Source: Chitinolyticbacter albus (lineage in GTDB: Bacteria; Pseudomonadota; Gammaproteobacteria; Burkholderiales; Chitinibacteraceae). Taken from it: 64,000 nt of DNA. Position numbers and translations under genes: made by a program. Location: contig NZ_JANBVF010000021.1 in assembly GCF_024437655.1 (NCBI RefSeq), forward strand, positions 1 through 64,000, given 5' to 3'. A model generated the notes under the pieces. It was not told where the DNA came from and searched no databases. It saw only the letters and a program-made list of their open reading frames with translations. This document shows, piece by piece, positions 9,200 to 17,603 of the stretch (position 1 is its first letter; every line of letters starts with the position of its first letter).

Positions 9200-10465
9200 T
9201 CAGTTGGTCCAGACGTAGTCACGGCCGGCGGCCGCGTCGACGTCATTGCCCGGCGTGCTGCCGGTGCCGCCATAGAGCGGCAGGAAGTTGTCGCCCAGGA
9301 TGGGCTTGCCGCCCGTGCCAACCAGCAGCACGCGCACGCGGTTTCCGGCCGGATCGGCCGCGAACTCGACGGTGAGCGACAGGCCGTCGGCCGCCGCCGT
9401 CAACGTGGCGGCGAAATCCTCCCAGCCACTGCCGGCGACAAAGCGCGTCGACGACAGGACCGCGGGTTTGACCGTATCGAGTAGCAGTGCGCGGGTGAGT
9501 GGCAGCGTGAGCGTGGTGCCGGCCAGCGTGACACCCGCCGTATCCACTTGCGGCCCGCTCGTGGTGCTGGCCGCCACCGTGCCGCCCGATTGCAGTGACT
9601 GCGTGGCCACGAGCACCGGGCGTACCAGGTTGTCGACCTCGCCGCCGGTCACCGTGTCGGCGGCGGCGTTCAGCACCACATCGTTCAATTGCGCCAGCAC
9701 GATGTCGCGCGGCGCGCCGTCGGTAAACAGTTGCGCCTCGACATCGTCCTCGTCGCTACCGACCACCACCGCGAGTGCATCGCGGATCGCGGCGTGGCGC
9801 AGCAGCTCCTCGCGCGCAGTGGCCGCCTGCTCCGGCGGCAGGCCGGCGAGCGCGGCCAGTGCATCGAGCACCGCCTGATCATCGGGCAGCGGATCGCCTT
9901 CGTCGTCGACGCGGGCAGCGTCGAGCCCCTGCGCCAGTCGCCACAGATGGTTGGCCCGCGGCCAGTCCGGCGCGGGGCCCGGCACCAGCAGCAGCTCCAC
10001 CGTTTCGAGCACGCGCGAATACGCGGTCTCGCTGCTGCCGCCGGCACAGGTATCGATCAGCGCCGGCACCGGGCGCGCGAGGCAAGCCAGGTGGCGGATC
10101 ACCACATGGACGGTGAAGGTGATGCTGCCGTCCTCGCCGACCTCTGGCGCGAGCTCGGCGTCGTCCTGGTGCTCGGCGTACCAGGCCGGCAGGTTGAGGC
10201 ATTGCAGCACGTCGACATGCAGCTCACGGCCGAAGCCGTCGAGCGCAAGGCCGGGCGCGACGCGGACTTCTCCGGCGTCCAGCGCTAGGCTCACGCCCAA
10301 TCCCCACACGGTACCAAACCCGTGCAGCCAGCCCTGATGCAGCCGCATCTTGCCGCGGTGATAGCTCTGGTCGGTCTCGAAATCGTCGACGCCCAGCAGC
10401 ATGCCGTAGTGGTAGCGCACCGCCTGGTAAGGACGGTTGGGCAGTGTCGCGGTCTGTTCAGCCAT
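9200..10465 (-). CDS. eCIS accessory protein with shared Y..G.LL..DDF N-terminal module, 421 aa
   Basis: ATG at 10465 follows a strong GAGGGAGG ribosome-binding site, which decides the start over an in-frame upstream codon. Residues ~14-75 read RYHYGMLLGVDDFETDQSY, then HGFGTVWGLGVSL and GLALDGFGRELHV, the same module as the downstream 1304-aa protein. The C-terminal half is acidic, Thr/Val/Gly-rich and probably beta-structured, including VLLVGTGGKPILGDNFLPLYGGTGS near the end. Such proteins recur in eCIS loci but have no established role that I can name. It may form a paralogous pair with its neighbour, for example as baseplate-attached fibres, which is inference. Confidence 0.7.
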   Translation of the reverse strand: MAEQTATLPNRPYQAVRYHYGMLLGVDDFETDQSYHRGKMRLHQGWLHGFGTVWGLGVSLALDAGEVRVAPGLALDGFGRELHVDVLQCLNLPAWYAEHQDDAELAPEVGEDGSITFTVHVVIRHLACLARPVPALIDTCAGGSSETAYSRVLETVELLLVPGPAPDWPRANHLWRLAQGLDAARVDDEGDPLPDDQAVLDALAALAGLPPEQAATAREELLRHAAIRDALAVVVGSDEDDVEAQLFTDGAPRDIVLAQLNDVVLNAAADTVTGGEVDNLVRPVLVATQSLQSGGTVAASTTSGPQVDTAGVTLAGTTLTLPLTRALLLDTVKPAVLSSTRFVAGSGWEDFAATLTAAADGLSLTVEFAADPAGNRVRVLLVGTGGKPILGDNFLPLYGGTGSTPGNDVDAAAGRDYVWTN

Positions 10466-10476
10466 GATTGCCTCCC

Positions 10477-11886
10477 TCAAAGCGTCAGGTAGCCGCGCAG
10501 CGCGTGCGCGCTACGGTCGGCCATCTTGGCGGCGAGCTCCGCCGCCGCTGTCGATTCCGCCGTCAACCGCTCGCCCAGCCAATCGAGCCGGCGTTGACGA
10601 GCGATATCAGCCAGCGCCTCGGTCACCCAGGCCAGTTCCGCAGCCTTGGCCGCCGTCACCATGGGGTTGACCACGAGCACCTTGTAGCGGTTAAGCACAT
10701 CCTCGGCGCGCCAGAACGATTCGAGCTCGCTCCACACCGACTCGGGAACCGCCGTCTGCCACGCCAGCAGCGTGACGGCATGCGTGGACTTGGGCAGCGC
10801 CGGCTTGGTGGTGAAGTCATCCTCGGCCGTGGTGTAGGCGGCATGCGCCTGTTGCCAGGCCACCGTAGCGGCACCGAGCGGCGTGTTGGGATCGTCATCG
10901 AGCGTATCCAGATCCGCCTCGGGGTTCGCCGCCAGCACCTTGATGCGCTCGATCTCCAGCAACGCCTCCTTGTCGGCCAGCGTTTGCAGCGCGGTATCGC
11001 GTGCCGCTTCCGCCGCCACCGCGGCCTGGCGGTCACCCAGCGCCGCCGCATCCTCGATCTCGGCACGCTGATCGGCGGTCAGCGCGGGGGGCAGCGTAGG
11101 CTGCGCCAGCCGCACCAGCGTCGCCGAGGCCGACGCCACCGCGGAGACCGCTTGCGATGCGTAGTCGAGCAGCTTGCCTTCGGCCAGGTTGTAGGCACGT
11201 TCCAGCGCCGGCAGTTTGTCCTCGGGCAGCCCAGACTGTTGCAGCGCGGTGGCGAACTCGGCGGCTGTCGCATCGGCGATCTGCGCGGCACGGGTCGCAG
11301 CGGTGGCCGCCAGAGCGAAGCGCGCCCGCGCCCGGTTGTAGAGCACCGGTGGCAGATAGCTCTCCACCCGCGCCTTGGCGGCGGTGTAGTCGGCGCCAGC
11401 CAGCGCGTTGGTCGCCGCCTGCTTCGCGCCGGAAGCGGCGCCGGTCTTGGCCGAATCGATCGCCGCATCGCGGGCGGCGATCCGTGTCTGTGTCGCAACG
11501 AGATCGGCATCCGCGGCCAGCCGCAGCGCGCCCGCGTGCTCGACGGCCTCGGTCAGCCGCGCCAGCGCCGTGCTCGCCTCGGTGCGTTCCAGCTCCGCTT
11601 CGGTCAATGCGGCCGCGGCGGCGCGCTCCTCGGCGATGGCGTCGGCCAGTTCCTCCAGCAGCGGCTCGCCATCGGCCGGCATGGGGATATTGCCCAGCAG
11701 CCGTCGCAGCCTGGCCGCATCGGCACTGGCGGCGGTGCGCGCCTCGACCGCGTCGGCCACCGCTTCGCGGGCCTGGCGCAATGCTTCGCGCGCGTCGGCC
11801 AGCTGGGTGGCGGTCGCCGCCTCGACATCACGCCGGTTCTGGCGTTCGAACGTGGCGAGTTCGATCAGCGTTTTGGGGTCTGCCAT
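10477..11886 (-). CDS. Ala-rich helical/coiled-coil eCIS protein, 469 aa
   Basis: This protein is almost entirely alpha-helical, with long runs of Ala, Glu, Arg and Asp in heptad-like spacing (for example residues 20-60 and 80-160), and has no Cys. No catalytic motif or known domain is recognised. It lies between the AAA+ ATPase gene and the two module-sharing proteins in the same operon, 11 nt before the next start. A structural or scaffold role in the particle is plausible but unproven. The start at 11886 follows AGGAGAAG. Confidence 0.7.
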   Translation of the reverse strand: MADPKTLIELATFERQNRRDVEAATATQLADAREALRQAREAVADAVEARTAASADAARLRRLLGNIPMPADGEPLLEELADAIAEERAAAAALTEAELERTEASTALARLTEAVEHAGALRLAADADLVATQTRIAARDAAIDSAKTGAASGAKQAATNALAGADYTAAKARVESYLPPVLYNRARARFALAATAATRAAQIADATAAEFATALQQSGLPEDKLPALERAYNLAEGKLLDYASQAVSAVASASATLVRLAQPTLPPALTADQRAEIEDAAALGDRQAAVAAEAARDTALQTLADKEALLEIERIKVLAANPEADLDTLDDDPNTPLGAATVAWQQAHAAYTTAEDDFTTKPALPKSTHAVTLLAWQTAVPESVWSELESFWRAEDVLNRYKVLVVNPMVTAAKAAELAWVTEALADIARQRRLDWLGERLTAESTAAAELAAKMADRSAHALRGYLTL

Positions 11887-11920
11887 CTTGCTTCTCCTGT
11901 TTGGACCGATGCAATGCGCG

Positions 11921-13834
11921 CTACTGCGGGCACGGCCGGCCGGATTTCTCGAACTCCTGCACGATGGCGCGCTGCAGCGCAGCGCGCCCTATGGGCTCGT
12001 TGTCCGCGGCGGCAAGGTAAGCCGCGGCCAGCAAGGCATTGCGGATCATGGCGCCCGACATCGGATACACGGCCGCCAACAGATCGAAATCGACATCGGC
12101 GGCAAGCGGTGCGCTCGCCGGCAAATGGCGGCGCCAGATCGCGGCGCGTTCGGGCTCTCCGGGCTCGGGAAAGTCGACGACGGCCTCGAAGCGGCGCAAA
12201 AAGGCGCGATCGAGCTGCTGCCGCAGGTTGGTGGCGAGCACGGCCACGCCGTCGAAGCGCTCCAGCCGCGTCAGCAGGTAGGCTGTTTCGATATTGGCGT
12301 AGCGATCGTTGGCGTCGCCCACCTCGGTGCGCCGGGTAAACAGCGCGTCGGCCTCGTCGAAGAACAGTACAGCGCGGCACGATTCGGCTTCGTCGAACAC
12401 CGCACCGAGGTTTTTCTCGGTTTCGCCTATCCACTTGGAGAGCACGCGCGCCAAGTCGACGACGACGAGATCGCTGGCGAGCTCGTGCGCCACCACTTCG
12501 GCCGCCAGCGTCTTGCCGGTGCCGGGCAGGCCGCAGAACAGCATGCGCACGCCGCGGCGGCCCACTTCGCCGCGATCGAAGCCCCAGGCATCGAGCACCT
12601 GCCATTGCAGCTTCAGTCGCGCGATCACGTCGGAAAGCTGGCGGCGCGGCTGCTCTGCCAACACCAGGTCGTCCCAGCTGGCACGCGGCGTCACGCGGCG
12701 CAGGCTGTGCTGGCCCAGGCCCGGCAATCTCGCCTTGAGAGCGGAGAGGCCCATATCAAGATCGAGCGGAGCCTGCGCCTCGCCCACCATCAGGCTGACA
12801 TCGTCCTCGATGCGCGCCAGCACGTCCGGCGCCAACGGAAAGCGCGCAGCGAGTTCGGCGGCATGCAAGGCCAGCTGCGGCACGCCGTCGCGCCATAGCT
12901 GCGGGTGCGCGGCGCGCGCCAGCGCCGGTGCCGCCACCGGTTGCAAGGGGCGACGCAACCGGGCCAGCACCGCGTTGCCGGCGCCGGCCAGCACCAGGGG
13001 GCCCGGGTAATCGGTCAGCAACATTTCCGCATCCGCACCCGGGCCGTTTTCCTGCCACAGCACCGGCAAGGCGCCGCGCGCAAGGCAGTGCGCCAGCAGC
13101 AGCGTGAGCCGCGGCGCTTCCATGCCGCCCGCGTCGAAGCTATGCGCGGGCACTCCGCGCAAGGACAGCCAGCTGGTCAACTGGCGCGCGCGCAACGCGG
13201 CGGCGGGGCCATGCAGCCACACCAGCGGCTCGGCATCGCGCTCCAGGGCCGGCGCAACCGAAGCAAACCAGCCATCGTCGACCACCCATTCCTCGCTGGG
13301 CAGTGGCGCAATGGCGGCCGGCCAGTAGTTGATGCCGGCGAGCACCGGCCACAATCCTTCGGCCAGCACCAGGCTGCGCTCGGGCAAGGGCCCGTCGCCG
13401 TGCAGCGTGACGAGGCCAAAGCGGAACAGCACGCTGCCCGCCAGCATCTGCCAGGCCGGCAGGCGTGATCCGGCATGGCCGGCCAGCCGCGCGAACAGGC
13501 TGATGGTGGCCCGAGGCTCGCCCTTGGGATGCAGGCTCGCGAACACGGCGCCATAGCCTTCGTGCTCGTCGGCCATGCCAGCCAGCAGCAGCAAGAGCCG
13601 CTCGTCATCGGACAGCGCCAGCCGGTGGCCCAGCAAGGCCAGCCGTTGCGGCGTCGGCGGTGGCGACTGCTGCTGCGCATTGCGCCACTGCGTATCGAGG
13701 AAACCCGATGACGCGCCGGTCTCGCCAGCGTCGCGCAGCAACTCGGCCAGGCGCGACCCCACTTCCGCGGCCGCGTACCACAAGGGCTGGCCGACCGCCT
13801 CGGGATGGCTCAGGGGCTGGATGCGGTCATTCAT
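11921..13834 (-). CDS. AAA+ ATPase of the injection system (Afp15/Pvc15-like), 637 aa
   Basis: The C-terminal third is a classical AAA+ module: Walker A GLPGTGKT (Lys ~441), Walker B AVLFFDEADALF, a sensor-1-like VLATN and an arginine-finger region DRAFLRRFE. The N-terminal ~350 residues are the variable Ala/Leu-rich extension seen in Afp15-type proteins, which in known systems are needed for particle assembly. I chose ATG 13834 over ATG 13840 because GAGG lies 7 nt before the former and only 1 nt before the latter. It overlaps the end of the tape-measure-like gene by 8 nt, which suggests translational coupling. Tape measure followed by ATPase matches the Pvc14-Pvc15 order. Confidence 0.93.
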   Translation of the reverse strand: MNDRIQPLSHPEAVGQPLWYAAAEVGSRLAELLRDAGETGASSGFLDTQWRNAQQQSPPPTPQRLALLGHRLALSDDERLLLLLAGMADEHEGYGAVFASLHPKGEPRATISLFARLAGHAGSRLPAWQMLAGSVLFRFGLVTLHGDGPLPERSLVLAEGLWPVLAGINYWPAAIAPLPSEEWVVDDGWFASVAPALERDAEPLVWLHGPAAALRARQLTSWLSLRGVPAHSFDAGGMEAPRLTLLLAHCLARGALPVLWQENGPGADAEMLLTDYPGPLVLAGAGNAVLARLRRPLQPVAAPALARAAHPQLWRDGVPQLALHAAELAARFPLAPDVLARIEDDVSLMVGEAQAPLDLDMGLSALKARLPGLGQHSLRRVTPRASWDDLVLAEQPRRQLSDVIARLKLQWQVLDAWGFDRGEVGRRGVRMLFCGLPGTGKTLAAEVVAHELASDLVVVDLARVLSKWIGETEKNLGAVFDEAESCRAVLFFDEADALFTRRTEVGDANDRYANIETAYLLTRLERFDGVAVLATNLRQQLDRAFLRRFEAVVDFPEPGEPERAAIWRRHLPASAPLAADVDFDLLAAVYPMSGAMIRNALLAAAYLAAADNEPIGRAALQRAIVQEFEKSGRPCPQ

Positions 13835-15395
13835 AGACATACCTCAGCACCACGCCCAGCCAGGGCACGAACCCCGGATCGAGATCGAGTGCCGCGCGGC
13901 GCAGATCGAGCGACACCTCGGACAGGGAAAAACGCACCTCGAACCAGCCTGGATCGGCCACCACGGTAGCGCGGCGCGCGCAGACCCGCGCCATCAATCC
14001 CGGCCCCGCCCAGCCCGGCAGGCGCTCGGCAAGGCTGTCCCGCACCAAGTTGGCCGCATGCGCCAGGACCAGCTCGGCCTCCTGCGGCCAGGGTTCATCC
14101 AGCGGTCTGAAATCGGGCGTCCAGCCGGCAAAGGCGAGCGCCGCGGCATCGTGCGCGCGCAGCCCCGGCAACAGCTGCAACGCCAGCCGGTGCAACACGT
14201 GACCCAGCGGCCGCTCCGCGAGGCTTGCTGCGCCGAGCAGCTTCGTCAGCGCGCCGCAGCTCGCCACCAGCGGCACCAGGAACAGCAGCCCTCCCCATTC
14301 GGTGAGCACCCCGAGACGCTCGGCCGCGGGCGTGGGCGCGATGTCATCCACGGCGCCGGCAGCGGCAGCCTCAGCGTGCCGTTGCACCGCGATTTCGCTG
14401 TCCGCCACCGCACGCGCCACCGCCGTATCGTCATGCCCGGCGGTCACGCCATCAGGGTGTACGGATTCCAGCACGGGCGCACGCGCGCCGCGCGCCGCGG
14501 CAAGATCACCATCACCATCACCATCACCATCACCATTGCCATCGGCATCAGGCAGCGCACGTTCGGCGATCACTACACCCGGCGCGACATCGACGAGCGC
14601 GGCAGCGCGCCCCAGCAGCACGCTGGCGCCACGCAAGGCCAGGCCGGGTTCGGCCAGCAGCCAGATCAGCACGGCCCAGAGCACGCGTTCGGCGCGCGCG
14701 AGCTCGGGCAGCGCCAGCCACCGGCGCTGCCAGCGCGGCGGCAGCGATGGCATCATCGCCGTACTCGCCATGTCCGGATCGGTCCCGCGGATGATCGCCA
14801 GCACCCCGCTGAACAAGGGATCGTTAGGCAGACCCTGCGCGCGCGCGATCATGGCGAGCGTCAACGCCAGCGACGTGGCATCGAGTCGTGCATACAGCAG
14901 CGGCAGGCGCGGCGCGGCGAAGAGCGCAGTGAGCCAGGGCTGCACCAGCTCAGGCTCGTCGCGCAGCGCCTGTACGACGGTGGCGAGCGTCGGTGCCGCG
15001 TCACGCGGCAGCCAACCCAGTCGTTGCCAGGCCCAGCTGCGCGTCGATACACCCGTCAGTACGTCCTGCGTACAGGCGAGCCACGCCGCCAGCCGATGCG
15101 GGTAACGCAGGATCTCGGTGCCACCGGCGATCAGCTGCCGTTCCAGCTCGCGCGCCAAAGCCTCGCCCCATTGTCTGGCCACGCCGGCATCGCTCTGCCC
15201 GACGGACAGCGACACCGGCAGGCTGAGCCGGCGTACCAATACCACTTCGTCGGCGCCGACGTGACGTGCCGTGCATTCGGCGAGGCCGAGCTCCAGCTCG
15301 CCATCCAGCAGTGCGGTCTCGATCTGCGGCACGCGCGGCAATACGTCCGGCGGCACGGACCAGCGACTGCGCCAGCGGGCGACGTTGACGTTCAT
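13827..15395 (-). CDS. Tape-measure-like eCIS protein (CIS_TMP family), 522 aa
   Basis: The N-terminal region (EVVLVRRLSLPVSLSV ... ALARELERQL ... GTEILRYPHRLAAWL) and the later TEWGGLLFLVPL motif match the pattern of contractile-injection-system tape-measure-type proteins. Its place directly before the AAA+ ATPase agrees with Pvc14. An Asp-Gly repeat (DADGNGDGDGDGDGD, about residues 285-300) comes from a hexanucleotide tract. It overlaps the preceding gene by 4 nt (ATGA). The family call rests on remembered sequence patterns and gene order, so it is moderately secure. The protein is short for a classical tape measure. Confidence 0.65.
   Translation of the reverse strand: MNVNVARWRSRWSVPPDVLPRVPQIETALLDGELELGLAECTARHVGADEVVLVRRLSLPVSLSVGQSDAGVARQWGEALARELERQLIAGGTEILRYPHRLAAWLACTQDVLTGVSTRSWAWQRLGWLPRDAAPTLATVVQALRDEPELVQPWLTALFAAPRLPLLYARLDATSLALTLAMIARAQGLPNDPLFSGVLAIIRGTDPDMASTAMMPSLPPRWQRRWLALPELARAERVLWAVLIWLLAEPGLALRGASVLLGRAAALVDVAPGVVIAERALPDADGNGDGDGDGDGDLAAARGARAPVLESVHPDGVTAGHDDTAVARAVADSEIAVQRHAEAAAAGAVDDIAPTPAAERLGVLTEWGGLLFLVPLVASCGALTKLLGAASLAERPLGHVLHRLALQLLPGLRAHDAAALAFAGWTPDFRPLDEPWPQEAELVLAHAANLVRDSLAERLPGWAGPGLMARVCARRATVVADPGWFEVRFSLSEVSLDLRRAALDLDPGFVPWLGVVLRYVYE
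14505..14536. repeat. Hexanucleotide microsatellite (atcacc)5
   Basis: Five perfect copies of atcacc, then a degenerate continuation (at tgcc atcggc). On the minus strand it encodes the Asp-Gly run of the tape-measure-like protein. Copy-number change would alter protein length by two residues per unit without shifting the frame. Confidence 0.95.
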
Positions 15396-17602
15396 TGCAG
15401 CCTCCCCAGCCCCAGCCGGGCGAGGCCGGGCTTGAGCGCCGCCGTGGGCCGGCCCAGCGTGCTGCCACGCCCGACCGCGCCACCGATGGCGAAGGGCCTG
15501 AACCCGGCGCTACGGCCGATCACGCTGGTCATGCCCAGATGCAGGCCAAGGCCTATGCGCATGCCGGCGCCCACCGTGCACAACTCGTACAACGTATGCG
15601 CCGGGCGATGCACTTCCAGCAAGTGGCGCACCAGCGCCTCCAGCTCGCCCGGCAGGTTCCCCTGCACCACCACGGCAAAGCGATGGGCGTACGCCGCATA
15701 GGCCTGCGTCGCCGCATCGGCGTCTTCCAGCCCAGCCTCGGCCCCGGCCTTGCCGCCGACTCGCCAGCCGAAACCGACCACGGCGCGCTCGCGCACGCCA
15801 TCCTCGCTCGCGCCAACCTGCCCGAGGCCACGGAAGCGCCAGCGCTCGATGATCTGTACCGGCGCACCGGTGACGATTTCCAGCAGCCGGATCAGGCTGG
15901 CTGGCGTACCACGCTGGTAGAAGAACGGGATGGCCTCGGCCAGCAAGGTGCGCCGCGCGGCCTCGCTCATGCGCTCATCGAGCGCCAGCCCCACCCACAT
16001 CGCCAGCCACGGCAACATCGCCGCAGGCGCGGCCGAGGGCTTGAGCAGTGCGTGGCGCGTGCTGCTCTGCACGATCAGCTCGTCGTGCAGCGCAGCCAGC
16101 GGCGTGAGGTAGCGGGTAAGGAAATCGCGCGTTGCCTCATCGCGCCGGTAGAGTTGCGGCAAGCGGCGCAACCAGTCGTGACCCGGATGCTCGGCACGCA
16201 AGGTGCGCACGCGCGGCGTAGCCTGCGAGCTGCCGATCAGTTGCAGCACCAGCCACAGATAGCGGCCGGCGCTCGCCCCCGCGCTGGCCTCGAAGGTGGC
16301 GAAATCATCAGGCGCCGGCCACGGTTGCTCGCTGCCATCGCTGCGGCGGAACACCGCCGCGCCGCGCAGATCGGCCGGCGGCAGCCAGTGCTGCGGCGGC
16401 AAGGGCGTGGCATCGGGTTCGGCGATATCGGCAAGCACCCCACCGGCGGGCGGCGTGCGCACGATGCGCGGCACCTCCTCGTCGTCGTCGCTGGCCTCTG
16501 CGTGCAGCGCCAGCGCGGTGCCGTGCGGCACGCAGGCGTCGAGCAACACCCTGCCCCACACCGTCTGGTAGTCGCCGGCGTCGAGCCGGAACGCGATCAC
16601 CCGCCCCTGCGGCCGGTAGTGACGGCGCGCGACGACGGCGTGGCGCAGCCCGCGTTCGGTCCAGTAGGCAATGCGGTTGTCGGGGGTGGCAACGATGCCC
16701 ATGCCGTCGTAGCCACGCGCAGTCAGGGGCACACCGGGCAGAGCGGTCACCGTGTCGATGCGGACGAAGTCCTCTCCCGGTCGCCGCGCGACCACGATGG
16801 CGGCAGCGCCATTCTCCGCATCGGTGTCGGCATCGGGCTGGATGGCCAGATCGGAAGCGAAGTCGATCACCTCGGCCGCGAGCTCGATTTCGTCGGCTTG
16901 CCAGGCACCGCCGGCGCGCCGGGTATAGCGCCACAGCGCGGCGTTGACGCCATGCGCGGCGGACAGGATCACGCAGCGGCCGCCATCGAGGAAATCCAGC
17001 CGCGCAGGCTGCACGATCTGCGACACGTCGGCATCGAGCACCCGCACGCCGCGCTCCGCCCCCATGCGCCACAACGCGCCGGCAGACAGCCCATACAGCC
17101 AGCCGTCAAACCAGACGATGTCCTGCGGATCGGCCGGCACCGCGACCGTGCGCAACAGCCGCCGCGCCGGCAGATCGAACACGTCGATGCGCTGCGTGGC
17201 AGCATCGAGCACAAACAGGTGGTCGGCGTCGTCGCACGCCAATGCGCGCGGCGTGAAACCCGCCGTCAGCGTCGCAGCCGGGACGAAATCGCCGGATGGC
17301 GGCGGCGCCTCGATGCCGATCACGTCAAAGCGCTCGAGCGCGCGCTGCGGATGGGCAGGATCAAAGCCGCCCCAGTACAGGCATTCGATGCGCGCCTCCA
17401 TCGGGATGCTGTGGTACAGCCGGCAGGCCGGGCCGAAGGCGAGGCCGGCGCCACGCGTGTCCGTCACTGGCTGCGGATCACCCGGCGTGGCATCACCCTC
17501 CCACGCCAGCTGCACGGCGCCGTCGACCAGCGCCGCGTCCTCGAAGCCGCAGCGCAACCACTGGCTGGCGCCGGTGATGATGGCGAAGCGCGCGTCGCTC
17601 AT
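15392..17602 (-). CDS. Baseplate/tail protein with beta-propeller-like N-part and gpI-type domain (Pvc12-like), 736 aa
   Basis: The start at ATG 17602 lies 1 nt after the upstream stop. Residues ~80-330 show repeated strands with HLFVLDAATQRIDVFDLP and DIVWFDGWLYGLSAGALWRMG, suggestive of an NHL-type propeller. Residues ~490-590 (FLTRYLTPLAALHDELI ... WLAMWVGLALDE ... FFYQRGTPASLIRLLEIVTG) match the phage P2 tail protein I type found in eCIS baseplates. The C-terminus is Gly-rich. It follows the gpJ-like gene, as expected for the Pvc11-Pvc12 pair that forms the wedge around the spike. The propeller assignment is inferred from the repeated pattern. Confidence 0.82.
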   Translation of the reverse strand: MSDARFAIITGASQWLRCGFEDAALVDGAVQLAWEGDATPGDPQPVTDTRGAGLAFGPACRLYHSIPMEARIECLYWGGFDPAHPQRALERFDVIGIEAPPPSGDFVPAATLTAGFTPRALACDDADHLFVLDAATQRIDVFDLPARRLLRTVAVPADPQDIVWFDGWLYGLSAGALWRMGAERGVRVLDADVSQIVQPARLDFLDGGRCVILSAAHGVNAALWRYTRRAGGAWQADEIELAAEVIDFASDLAIQPDADTDAENGAAAIVVARRPGEDFVRIDTVTALPGVPLTARGYDGMGIVATPDNRIAYWTERGLRHAVVARRHYRPQGRVIAFRLDAGDYQTVWGRVLLDACVPHGTALALHAEASDDDEEVPRIVRTPPAGGVLADIAEPDATPLPPQHWLPPADLRGAAVFRRSDGSEQPWPAPDDFATFEASAGASAGRYLWLVLQLIGSSQATPRVRTLRAEHPGHDWLRRLPQLYRRDEATRDFLTRYLTPLAALHDELIVQSSTRHALLKPSAAPAAMLPWLAMWVGLALDERMSEAARRTLLAEAIPFFYQRGTPASLIRLLEIVTGAPVQIIERWRFRGLGQVGASEDGVRERAVVGFGWRVGGKAGAEAGLEDADAATQAYAAYAHRFAVVVQGNLPGELEALVRHLLEVHRPAHTLYELCTVGAGMRIGLGLHLGMTSVIGRSAGFRPFAIGGAVGRGSTLGRPTAALKPGLARLGLGRLQ

Positions 17603-17603
17603 G

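Noticed and set aside
14500-14545. Plus-strand histidine run resembling a His-tag
   Set aside because: It is only the complement of the Asp-Gly repeat in the minus-strand gene; no plus-strand gene is supported.
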